Below are positions 32,716 to 38,341 of a DNA stretch of 38,341 nt, piece after piece; the first letter of the stretch is position 1, and every line of letters starts with the position of its first letter. Source of the DNA: Flavobacteriaceae bacterium (GTDB lineage Bacteria > Bacteroidota > Bacteroidia > Flavobacteriales > Flavobacteriaceae); NCBI GenBank assembly GCA_947456815.1, contig CANGTL010000024.1, forward strand, positions 1-38,341, in the 5' to 3' direction. The translations under genes and the position numbers were made by a program. The notes below the pieces were generated by a model. That model was not told the DNA's origin. It worked only from the letters and a program-made list of their open reading frames with translations, and did not search any database.

Positions 32716-32991
32716 TTAATCTAATTCTTCATAATCGATATACTCTCCCACTTTCTTAGTTTCACGAGGCTTGTCAGATTTTGAAGTTGAATTAACAAAC
32801 TCGTCTTGTGCTTGATTTGTATTTGAATTGTAGTTCGACTGATACTGACGTTGAAAATTTTCACCTGCTTTTTCCACCACTTTTTTCACCATGATCGGCA
32901 AAAACAATCGTGCTAGAAATTTAAAAATATAATAGAATGCCAAAATGTAAAAAATTGTTTTGAGGATTCCACTAAAAGAGGCCATTTCCAT
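32716..32991 (-). CDS. DUF4834-like small membrane protein
   Basis: This is a 91-residue protein with one membrane helix near the N-terminus (about 8-32), followed by a charged, Asn/Gln-rich cytoplasmic tail ending in KKVGEYIDYEELD. The tail motif is typical of the DUF4834 family of Bacteroidota. An in-frame TTG two codons upstream of the ATG is not preferred. A -7 element TAAATTTG lies at 33009-33016 on the minus strand. It precedes yfhO by 94 bases; whether they share a transcript is unclear because yfhO has its own promoter candidate. Function unknown. Confidence 0.8.
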   Translation of the reverse strand: MEMASFSGILKTIFYILAFYYIFKFLARLFLPIMVKKVVEKAGENFQRQYQSNYNSNTNQAQDEFVNSTSKSDKPRETKKVGEYIDYEELD

Positions 32992-33008
32992 AGTCAAATA
33001 AATTTGGA

Positions 33009-33016
33009 CAAATTTA
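33009..33016 (-). promoter_or_regulatory. -7 element (TAAATTTG on minus)
   Basis: This is an exact TAnnTTTG match 17 bases before the ATG of the DUF4834-like gene. A TTG (33031-33033) is only 14 bp upstream. Confidence 0.4.
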
Positions 33017-33071
33017 ATAAATCATCTGTTCAAAAATAGAAATGGTTTCTTAAATAAATAATAAATTATAG

Positions 33072-33079
33072 TACATTTG
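33072..33079 (+). promoter_or_regulatory. -7 element (TACATTTG)
   Basis: This is an exact TAnnTTTG match 34 bases before the ATG at 33114, divergent from the DUF4834-like gene. No TTG was found at the -33 distance. Confidence 0.45.
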
Positions 33080-33113
33080 AAAAATAGGATTTCAGACCCA
33101 AAATACCATTCTT

Positions 33114-34106
33114 ATGTTCAATAAAAAGCTTTTAACTTTTCTACTCTTAGTCTTTTCTTTCTGTTCAAATTTCGCTCAGTTTACCGACGTCATCAATTCT
33201 AATCGCCCCGGGAAATCTATGTCTGCTTTTTCAGTTGGAAAAACAGTTATTCAGACTGAAATGGGCATTAATTATAACGAAGAATCAGATGATGGTGCCG
33301 ACTATAAAGGACAAATTTGGCAAAGTGACTTAACGCTGAGATATGGCGTTTTATTTGAACAATTAGAGGTTCTGGCAAATTTGGAATATCTTAATGAAAC
33401 CTTATCTTCCCCCTTCTTCGACACTAAGGAGAGTGGCTTAAGAGAAGTAACATTAGGCGCAAAATATCTTTTATATGATCCGGATAGAGATTATGAAAAA
33501 AAACCAAATCTCTATAGCTGGAAAGCAAACCATCAGTTCAATTGGAGACAATTTATACCTGCCGTGGCGCTTTATGGCGGAGTCAATTTCAACTTGGCAA
33601 GGGACAAGTTCCGACGTCTAGACATTCCTAAAGACAATGGATTCACTTTGAAAGGAATGGTACTTACCCAAAACCAATTTGGGAGATATACTTTTCTAAC
33701 AAACTTTATAATTGACAGATTTCCTTCAGAAACAATGTCTTTTGATTATGTGCTTACGATGACCCGTGGATTCAATTCAAGAGTCTCTGGGTTTGTTGAA
33801 ATACAAGGATTGAATAATAGGTATTATAAAGATCACTTTTTTCGATTCGGAGCCGCTTATTTATTGAGACAAAATCTACAAGTGGACGCTTCAATCAATC
33901 GTAATTTTCAAGGAGAATCAAATATTTTTGGAGGAGGAATTGGTGTTTCATGGCGATTTGATGCTAATTACGAAGACGTCATGTTGCGTATCCCAAAAGA
34001 AGATAAACGTAGTAAATTGGATAAGAAAAGTGACAAAATAAAAGATAAGAAAAAAGAAAAGTCAAAAAAACGCCTTGACGCGGTTGAAGGAGATAAAGCG
34101 AAATAA
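33114..34106 (+). CDS. Outer-membrane beta-barrel transporter-like protein
   Basis: This 330-residue protein begins with a signal peptide (about 1-21, ending FAQ) and has alternating aromatic/hydrophobic beta strands (INYNEES, LTLRYGVLFEQLEV, LGAKYLLYD, VALYGGVNFNLA, FRFGAAYLLRQNL, GGGIGVSWRF) typical of a 12- to 14-strand barrel. It resembles the transporter/MetA-pathway outer-membrane family. The C-terminal 35 residues are very Lys-rich and probably periplasmic. The next gene starts 2 bases after its stop, so they are one transcript. Substrate unknown. Confidence 0.85.
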   Translation: MFNKKLLTFLLLVFSFCSNFAQFTDVINSNRPGKSMSAFSVGKTVIQTEMGINYNEESDDGADYKGQIWQSDLTLRYGVLFEQLEVLANLEYLNETLSSPFFDTKESGLREVTLGAKYLLYDPDRDYEKKPNLYSWKANHQFNWRQFIPAVALYGGVNFNLARDKFRRLDIPKDNGFTLKGMVLTQNQFGRYTFLTNFIIDRFPSETMSFDYVLTMTRGFNSRVSGFVEIQGLNNRYYKDHFFRFGAAYLLRQNLQVDASINRNFQGESNIFGGGIGVSWRFDANYEDVMLRIPKEDKRSKLDKKSDKIKDKKKEKSKKRLDAVEGDKAK

Positions 34107-34107
34107 C

Positions 34108-35226
34108 ATGATAATTGTTCAAGAGGTAATTACACCAGCACAGCTAAAAGACTTTGTAACTTTTCCGTTTTCAATCTATCACAACCATCCTTATTGGGTG
34201 CCACCGCTTATAAAAGAGGAAATGGAAAGCTTCGATGCTTCAAAAAATCCCGCATTTGAATCGGCTGAAGCGCATTTGTTTCTGGCCTACAAAGGAAAAA
34301 CAATCGTCGGTCGAATTGCGGTGATTATCAATTGGAATGAAGTCAACAATCAGCAAAAAAAGAAAGTTCGTTTTGGATGGTGGGACGTCATTGACGACAT
34401 TGAAGTTACCAAAGCTCTTCTAGAAAAGGTATATGAAATAGGCAGAAAAAATAACCTCGAGTATGTTGAAGGTCCAATTGGTTTTTCTAATCTTGACAAA
34501 GTAGGTGTACTTACGGAAGGCTTTGATTTTATTGGTTCAATGATTACATGGTACAATTATCCTTATTATTCACAACATTTAGAAAAATTAGGCTACATAA
34601 AAGAAAAGGAATACATCGAAAGTAGCTTCTCTTTTGCCAATGTAAATCCAGAAGTCTATGTAAAAGCGCAAGAATTGGTCAAAAAAAGATACCAACTAAC
34701 TGCCGTTCGATTTACAAAAACGAAAGACATCATGCCTTATGTAGATAAGATGTTTGATCTTTTCAATACGAGTTACGCCAACTTAACTTCATTTGTTGCC
34801 ATCACCGACATTCAAAAAGAATACTTCAAGAAAAAGTACATTCCGTTTATCAATCCAGAATATATCAAATTTGTGATGGACAAAGACGACAATATGGTCG
34901 CATTCAGTATCGTCATGCCGTCTTTCTCCGAAGCACTTCAAAAAGCCAAAGGAAAACTATTTCCCTTCGGTTGGTACCACATGCTACAAGCCAGAAATCA
35001 CAGCAAAGAGGTCGCGTTCTATCTGATTGGGATTCTACCAGAATACCAAAGCAAAGGTGTCACGGCAATTATTTTTGATGAATACTACAAAACATTTAAG
35101 GAAAGAGGAATCCTTCGCTGCATTCGAACGCCAGAACTAGAAGAAAACCACGCGATCCATAACTTGTGGAAAAACTTCGATTCGAAAGTGACCAGAAGAA
35201 GACGAACTTACCGAAAAGACTTGTAA
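34108..35226 (+). CDS. GNAT-like N-acyltransferase family protein
   Basis: This 372-residue protein is soluble, with no signal peptide. It has two GNAT-like regions: AHLFLAYKGKTIVGRIAVIIN (about 54-74) and a C-terminal FYLIGILPEYQSKGVTAIIFDEYYK (about 304-328), where the Q-x-x-G-x-(A/T) turn binds acyl-CoA pyrophosphate. The mid-part has GPIGFSNLDKVGVLTEGFD. I chose the ATG at 34108 rather than an in-frame TTG at 34075 inside the preceding gene. It is 2 bases downstream of the barrel gene. Substrate unknown; other readings of the fold are possible. Confidence 0.8.
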   Translation: MIIVQEVITPAQLKDFVTFPFSIYHNHPYWVPPLIKEEMESFDASKNPAFESAEAHLFLAYKGKTIVGRIAVIINWNEVNNQQKKKVRFGWWDVIDDIEVTKALLEKVYEIGRKNNLEYVEGPIGFSNLDKVGVLTEGFDFIGSMITWYNYPYYSQHLEKLGYIKEKEYIESSFSFANVNPEVYVKAQELVKKRYQLTAVRFTKTKDIMPYVDKMFDLFNTSYANLTSFVAITDIQKEYFKKKYIPFINPEYIKFVMDKDDNMVAFSIVMPSFSEALQKAKGKLFPFGWYHMLQARNHSKEVAFYLIGILPEYQSKGVTAIIFDEYYKTFKERGILRCIRTPELEENHAIHNLWKNFDSKVTRRRRTYRKDL

Positions 35227-35679
35227 TTATTTTTTACAAGGTACTTCTACTAGCGGAAATGAAGATTCAAATTGTATTTCTTTGTAGTCTTTAAATACAA
35301 CTTTCCCGTCTTGATCTTCCGTAACTGGGCCAAATCCTTCTATGTAGTTCTTTCCTTGCTTCAGAAAAATAACTTCACGCACAGACATTGTTCCCTCTGA
35401 CTGGAAACTGTATTTCGCTTTAAGCGTATCGCCACGGAAAGCGCCAACTAAAGTCCCTTCGTTATCGTCTTTTTCAAAATAATTGTAAGACAATGTACCA
35501 TATTGAAGTTGATCTCCTTTGATAACCAAAGTCATTGACATTGTATCTTTCCCATGAACGCCTTCATAGCACATTTCAGAAAACGGATTGACAGGTTTTT
35601 CAATTATATAATCTTCTGCAGTCATCTCCTTTTTGCAGGAAATAAATACTAGCAAACCAAAAAAAAGAATATTCTTCAT
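35227..35679 (-). CDS. Hypothetical lipoprotein
   Basis: This 150-residue predicted lipoprotein has a signal sequence with hydrophobic core ILFFGLLVF and a lipobox ending at Cys (FISC-KK). I chose the Met at 35679, since the in-frame codon at 35703 would add residues MVFFNTAI ahead of the signal. The mature part is beta-rich with a CYEGVHGKD motif and repeated Tyr/Glu residues, and ends in EVPCKK. It converges with the GNAT-like gene with no gap. A hairpin upstream ends the alpha-oxoamine synthase transcript, so it is probably transcribed separately. Function unknown. Confidence 0.75.
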   Translation of the reverse strand: MKNILFFGLLVFISCKKEMTAEDYIIEKPVNPFSEMCYEGVHGKDTMSMTLVIKGDQLQYGTLSYNYFEKDDNEGTLVGAFRGDTLKAKYSFQSEGTMSVREVIFLKQGKNYIEGFGPVTEDQDGKVVFKDYKEIQFESSFPLVEVPCKK

Positions 35680-35692
35680 AATAGCTGTATTA

Positions 35693-35724
35693 AAAAAAAC
35701 CACCTCAAGACTGAAGCGGTTTTC
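35693..35724 (-). terminator. Terminator after the alpha-oxoamine synthase
   Basis: On the minus strand an imperfect stem with AAAACC (from 35718-35723) pairing with GGTTTT (35696-35701) ends in a run of T. It lies between the two minus-strand genes. Confidence 0.6.
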
Positions 35725-35744
35725 AATTTATTTTATATAGTCAA

Positions 35745-37004
35745 TTAACTTACATCAACAGTAGTTTTCTCAGCAATTGCTTTATACGTGCCATTCTCTA
35801 ATTTCTCTCGAATCGCATTAAAAGCAGTCAGTGTTTCATCAATATCTCCTAAAGTGTGCGATGAAGTTGGAATCATTCGCAATAAGATAATCCCTTTTGG
35901 AATTACCGGATATACCACTATCGATAGAAAAATGCCGTAATTTTCTCTTAAGTCATTCACCATCACCATCGCCTCTGGAATGCTTCCCTCCAAGTATACT
36001 GGAGTCACACAAGTATTGGTATCTCCAATATTAAATCCATGCGATTTCAAACCGTTTTGTAACGCATTGACATTCTCCCACAATTTGTCTTTCAACTCCG
36101 GGTGGTTGCGCAACAATTCCAGTCTTTTTAAGGCGCCAACCGTTTGAATCATCGGCAACGCTTTGGCAAACATCTGTGAACGCAAATTATATTTCAAGTA
36201 ATCGATAACATCTTTATCCGCAGCGATGAAGGCACCAATACTCGCCATCGACTTAGCAAACGTAGAAAAATATACATCAATTCCATCCTGACAACCTTGC
36301 TCCTCGCCTGCTCCCGCACCTGTTTTTCCTAAAGTTCCAAAACCGTGTGCATCATCAACTAATAATCGGAAATTGTATTTCTTCTTCATCTCGACAATCT
36401 CCTTCAATTTCCCTTGCTGACCGCGCATTCCGAAAACACCTTCGGTGATAAACAAAATCCCACCGCCGGTTTCCGTTGCCATTTTGGTCGCACGTTGCAG
36501 GTTTTTCTCCATGCTTTCCAAATCGTTGTGCTTATAGGTAAAACGTTTCCCCATATGCAAACGAACACCATCTATAATACACGCATGTGCATCAACATCA
36601 TAAACAATAATATCATTTTTAGTCACCAACGCATCAATGGTCGACATGATTCCTTGATACCCAAAGTTCAACAAATACGCTGATTCTTTCATCACAAAAG
36701 CAGCCAATTCGTTTTCCAATTGTTCGTGCGCATCGGTGTGACCACTCATCATACGAGCACCCATCGGATACGCCGCACCATATTGAATTGCCGCCTCAGT
36801 ATCTGCTTTTCGCACTTCCGGATGATTCGCCAATCCCAAATAATCATTCAAACTCCAGTTCAAAATGTTCTTACCTTTAAACTGCATTCTCGGTCCCAAT
36901 TCACCTTCCAGCTTTGGAAACACGTAATAACCTTCGGCTTGCGACGCCCATTTCCCTAACGGACCTTTATTATTTTGGATTCTTTCAAATAAATCTTTCA
37001 CCAT
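35745..37004 (-). CDS. Alpha-oxoamine synthase (serine palmitoyltransferase/capnine synthase-like)
   Basis: This 419-residue PLP enzyme joins an amino acid and an acyl thioester with loss of CO2. The PLP Lys251 is in STFAKSMASIGAF, Asp217/Asp218 and His220 lie in VDDAHGFGTLGKTG, and the ring-stacking His is His140 in DVDAHAC. The F-(S/A)-K-S pattern is that of serine palmitoyltransferase rather than glycine C-acetyltransferase or BioF. In Bacteroidota such enzymes make sphinganine (from serine) or the sulfonolipid base capnine (from cysteate). No lipid genes are adjacent to decide which. The ATG at 37004 is chosen over an in-frame TTG at 37013. A -7 element TAATTTTG lies at 37039-37046 on minus. 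Confidence 0.88.
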   Translation of the reverse strand: MVKDLFERIQNNKGPLGKWASQAEGYYVFPKLEGELGPRMQFKGKNILNWSLNDYLGLANHPEVRKADTEAAIQYGAAYPMGARMMSGHTDAHEQLENELAAFVMKESAYLLNFGYQGIMSTIDALVTKNDIIVYDVDAHACIIDGVRLHMGKRFTYKHNDLESMEKNLQRATKMATETGGGILFITEGVFGMRGQQGKLKEIVEMKKKYNFRLLVDDAHGFGTLGKTGAGAGEEQGCQDGIDVYFSTFAKSMASIGAFIAADKDVIDYLKYNLRSQMFAKALPMIQTVGALKRLELLRNHPELKDKLWENVNALQNGLKSHGFNIGDTNTCVTPVYLEGSIPEAMVMVNDLRENYGIFLSIVVYPVIPKGIILLRMIPTSSHTLGDIDETLTAFNAIREKLENGTYKAIAEKTTVDVS

Positions 37005-37038
37005 AATATTCAATATAAAATCGGTTTTTTAGATGGCG

Positions 37039-37046
37039 CAAAATTA
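37039..37046 (-). promoter_or_regulatory. -7 element (TAATTTTG on minus) of the alpha-oxoamine synthase
   Basis: This is an exact TAnnTTTG match on the minus strand, 34 bases before the ATG at 37004. No TTG was found at the -33 distance. Confidence 0.4.
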
Positions 37047-37085
37047 AATATTTCCGACCGATATTACTGCTATAATTCTATTTAT

Positions 37086-37199
37086 TTTTAGGAGCTATTC
37101 CCGCTATCATTCCAATCTTGTCATTGCGAACGAACTGCCGCAAACTATTTGATGTCAATGGCGCAATGCCAAGGATTTTCCCTTCTATCGGGGCTAGGG
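37086..37199 (-). repeat. Intergenic repeat element, copy 2 (flavobacterial type)
   Basis: Read on the minus strand it begins GCCCCGATAGAAGGGAAAAT and ends near AATGATAGCGGGAATAGCTC. It matches copy 1 at 21198-21299 in its ends and layout. A hairpin with CATTGCG/CGCAATG (37122-37128, 37162-37168), extended by AATCTTG/CAAGGATT, forms the core. It carries no ORF of note. Confidence 0.6.
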
Positions 37200-37203
37200 C
37201 AAC

Positions 37204-37230
37204 TTGGTAATCATAAACTCCGTATCTTTG
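37204..37230 (+). promoter_or_regulatory. Promoter TTG-N16-TATCTTTG
   Basis: TTG (37204-37206) and a perfect -7 element (37223-37230) lie just after the repeat element, 111 bases before the ATG at 37342. It would give a leader of about 105 nt carrying the 8-bp tandem repeat. Confidence 0.55.
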
Positions 37231-37300
37231 AATTCAAATCTTTAGGTTCTAAGGCAATAAGATTCTCGGGTACGAAAACTACAACCTTTGTAAAATCGAC

Positions 37301-37336
37301 CTCAGCAACTCAGCAACTCAGAACCTCAGCAACTCA
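37301..37336 (+). repeat. 8-bp tandem repeat (CTCAGCAA x4)
   Basis: Units at 37301, 37309, 37317 (CTCAGAAC variant) and 37325, with a partial fifth unit, end 5 bases before the ATG of the NYN gene. They would change the length of the leader if copy number slips. Confidence 0.8.
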
Positions 37337-37341
37337 AAAAT

Positions 37342-38130
37342 ATGTCACAAAACACCAAAGAACTCAAAATAGCCGTCCTAATCGACGCAGACAATGTTCC
37401 TTACAGCAATGTCAAAGGAATGATGGAAGAAATAGCCAAATTCGGAATTCCAACCACCAAAAGAATTTACGCCGACTGGACGAAACCCAACGCCGGCGGA
37501 TGGAAAAGCGTACTCTTAGAACACGCCATAACACCGATTCAACAGTACAGTTATACCGTAGGAAAAAATTCCTCCGACTCGGCAATGATTATTGATGCGA
37601 TGGATTTGCTTTACTCCGAAAAAGTAGATGGTTTCTGCATCGTATCCAGCGATAGCGATTTCACTAGACTTGCGATTCGTTTACGCGAATCAGGAATGAA
37701 AGTCATTGGATTGGGTGAAAAGAAAACACCAAATTCCTTTATTGTTGCCTGCGATCGATTTATTTATATCGAAGTTTTAGAAGGTGCGAAACCTAAGAAA
37801 CTCTCTAAGCCAAGTATTACTGCTATTCCAAGCGACAATAAAAAGCCCATCGAGAAACCAGCAGAAAAAGCCTTAAACAAAATTGATCTTCAAACCATAG
37901 AACTTATTGAAGCCACAATCGAAGCAATTGGCGACGACGACGGCTGGGCGTTCTTAGGTGATGTTGGAAATTTAATTGTAAAGAAAAAACCGGAATTCGA
38001 TCCGAGAAACTACGGTTTCACCAAGCTAACACCCATGCTCAAATCGCTGACGGATATTCTTGAAATTGATGAGCGTGACTCTGATAAGAAAGGTATCAAA
38101 CATGTATTTGTTCGATTGCGATTTAGTTAA
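37342..38130 (+). CDS. NYN-domain protein with C-terminal OST-HTH/LOTUS-like domain
   Basis: This 262-residue protein has an N-terminal NYN domain of the LabA/DUF88 type, a PIN-like RNase fold. Acidic residues Asp15, Asp17 (VLIDADN), Asp79 (NSSDSAM) and Asp104/Asp106 (IVSSDSDF) match a metal-binding nuclease centre. A Lys/Pro-rich linker (about 150-180) leads to a C-terminal winged-helix-like domain (about 184-260, with WAFLGDVGNLIVKKKP and YGFTKLTPML) typical of OST-HTH/LOTUS, which binds RNA. It probably acts on RNA in the cytoplasm. A promoter lies at 37204-37230 and a strong terminator follows. Confidence 0.9.
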   Translation: MSQNTKELKIAVLIDADNVPYSNVKGMMEEIAKFGIPTTKRIYADWTKPNAGGWKSVLLEHAITPIQQYSYTVGKNSSDSAMIIDAMDLLYSEKVDGFCIVSSDSDFTRLAIRLRESGMKVIGLGEKKTPNSFIVACDRFIYIEVLEGAKPKKLSKPSITAIPSDNKKPIEKPAEKALNKIDLQTIELIEATIEAIGDDDGWAFLGDVGNLIVKKKPEFDPRNYGFTKLTPMLKSLTDILEIDERDSDKKGIKHVFVRLRFS

Positions 38131-38132
38131 AC

Positions 38133-38166
38133 AAAAAAGCCCCTTCCATAAGAAAGGGGCTTTTTT
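38133..38166 (+). terminator. Strong hairpin terminator
   Basis: A 13-bp perfect stem (38133-38145 with 38154-38166) has an 8-nt loop, a T-run on the right and an A-run on the left. It can serve both the NYN gene and the convergent partial gene at the window's end. Confidence 0.9.
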
Positions 38167-38185
38167 CTAAATTGTATTGTTAAGA

Positions 38186-38341
38186 CTAGAACGGATAGTT
38201 ACCAAAGATTCCAGCCAAGTAAGTAGATTCCCAAATGATGTAATCTCCAAAGTCAACCAATCCATCTCCATTCAAATCCGTTGCCTGTACTCCGTAAGGT
38301 GTTTCAGAAAGATAAATTCCTTCCCAAACAACATAATCACC
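38186..38341 (-). CDS. C-terminal end of a secreted protein with EF-hand/dockerin-like repeats (partial)
   Basis: The minus-strand frame is open from the window edge to the TAG at 38186-38188, giving 51 residues. A motif GDYVVWEG and, 30 residues later, DLNGDGLVDFGDYIIWEST show tandem EF-hand/dockerin-type calcium loops (D-x-N-x-D-G-x-V-x-x-x-D). The protein ends NYPF. The visible part carries no gliding-motility C-terminal domain. The rest of the gene lies outside the window, so the parent protein is unknown; a surface or secreted protein is inferred from the loop type. Confidence 0.75.
   Translation of the reverse strand, partial: GDYVVWEGIYLSETPYGVQATDLNGDGLVDFGDYIIWESTYLAGIFGNYPF

Noticed and set aside
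37005..37341. A hidden protein gene in the gap before the NYN gene
   Set aside because: The gap is explained by the repeat element, a promoter and the tandem repeat; no conserved-looking frame was seen.
37149..37595. Alternative plus-strand frame over the intergenic repeat and the NYN gene
   Set aside because: It runs through the hairpin element and tandem repeat and overlaps a clear NYN gene in another frame; its product is low-complexity.
1..38341. tRNA, rRNA, riboswitch or IS element
   Set aside because: None was recognised: no cloverleaf-like tRNA sequence, no transposase and no terminal inverted repeats around a gene.

Overview
The window is chromosomal DNA from a member of the Bacteroidota, most likely Flavobacteriaceae and close to Flavobacterium. 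The evidence is an AT-rich composition, -7 promoter elements of the form TAnnTTTG in front of many genes with no evident Shine-Dalgarno sequence, a gliding-motility/type IX secretion C-terminal domain (13044-15956), and families typical of the group (BatA, YfhO, DUF4834-like, TIGR02757-like). No phage, IS element, CRISPR array, tRNA or rRNA was seen. Most of the window is ordinary core genome arranged in short operons.

Layout. 1-2184: 3' end of serA, then three small genes (a calcium-site protein, a lipoprotein, a small membrane protein). 2233-3493 (minus): msrA-folE. 3683-6809 (plus): a LolD-like ATPase, a large membrane protein and a TIGR02757-like protein. 6978-9415: a class A-like serine hydrolase and a DEAD-box helicase. 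9521-13021: operon of a BatA/vWA protein, a dihydroorotase homologue lacking its metal-binding histidines, and a small membrane protein. 13044-16621 (minus): a secreted 220-aa protein and a 970-aa RCC1/Ig-repeat surface protein. 16724-19083: an esterase facing a three-gene operon with an MBL hydrolase. 19178-22249: a conserved unknown protein, bcp, nth and a 47-aa small ORF behind an ECF sigma gene (22303-22887). 23247-26057: uvrA. 26054-27304: two small exported proteins, one with a sigma-54-like promoter. 27363-32991 (minus): DUF4834-like, YfhO, glycosyltransferase and flippase, a cell-surface polysaccharide cluster. 33114-35226: outer-membrane barrel and GNAT-like protein. 35227-37004 (minus): a lipoprotein and an alpha-oxoamine synthase suited to sphingo- or sulfonolipid synthesis. 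37342-38130: a NYN/LOTUS-like protein. The window ends inside a minus-strand gene with EF-hand/dockerin-like repeats.

The points most worth a second look are mostly between genes or in lost residues. They are: a decayed GH3 beta-glucosidase tail between the sigma gene and uvrA; two copies, in opposite orientation, of what looks like a flavobacterial intergenic repeat (21198-21299 and 37086-37199); a sigma-54-like promoter at 26688; an apparent missing start codon near 26515; a dihydroorotase fold without its histidine metal ligands; an endonuclease III without its [4Fe-4S] cysteines; and a 10-bp inverted repeat bracketing the yfhO promoter. I did not find a clearly new multi-gene system. The BatA/pseudo-dihydroorotase operon is the nearest candidate.
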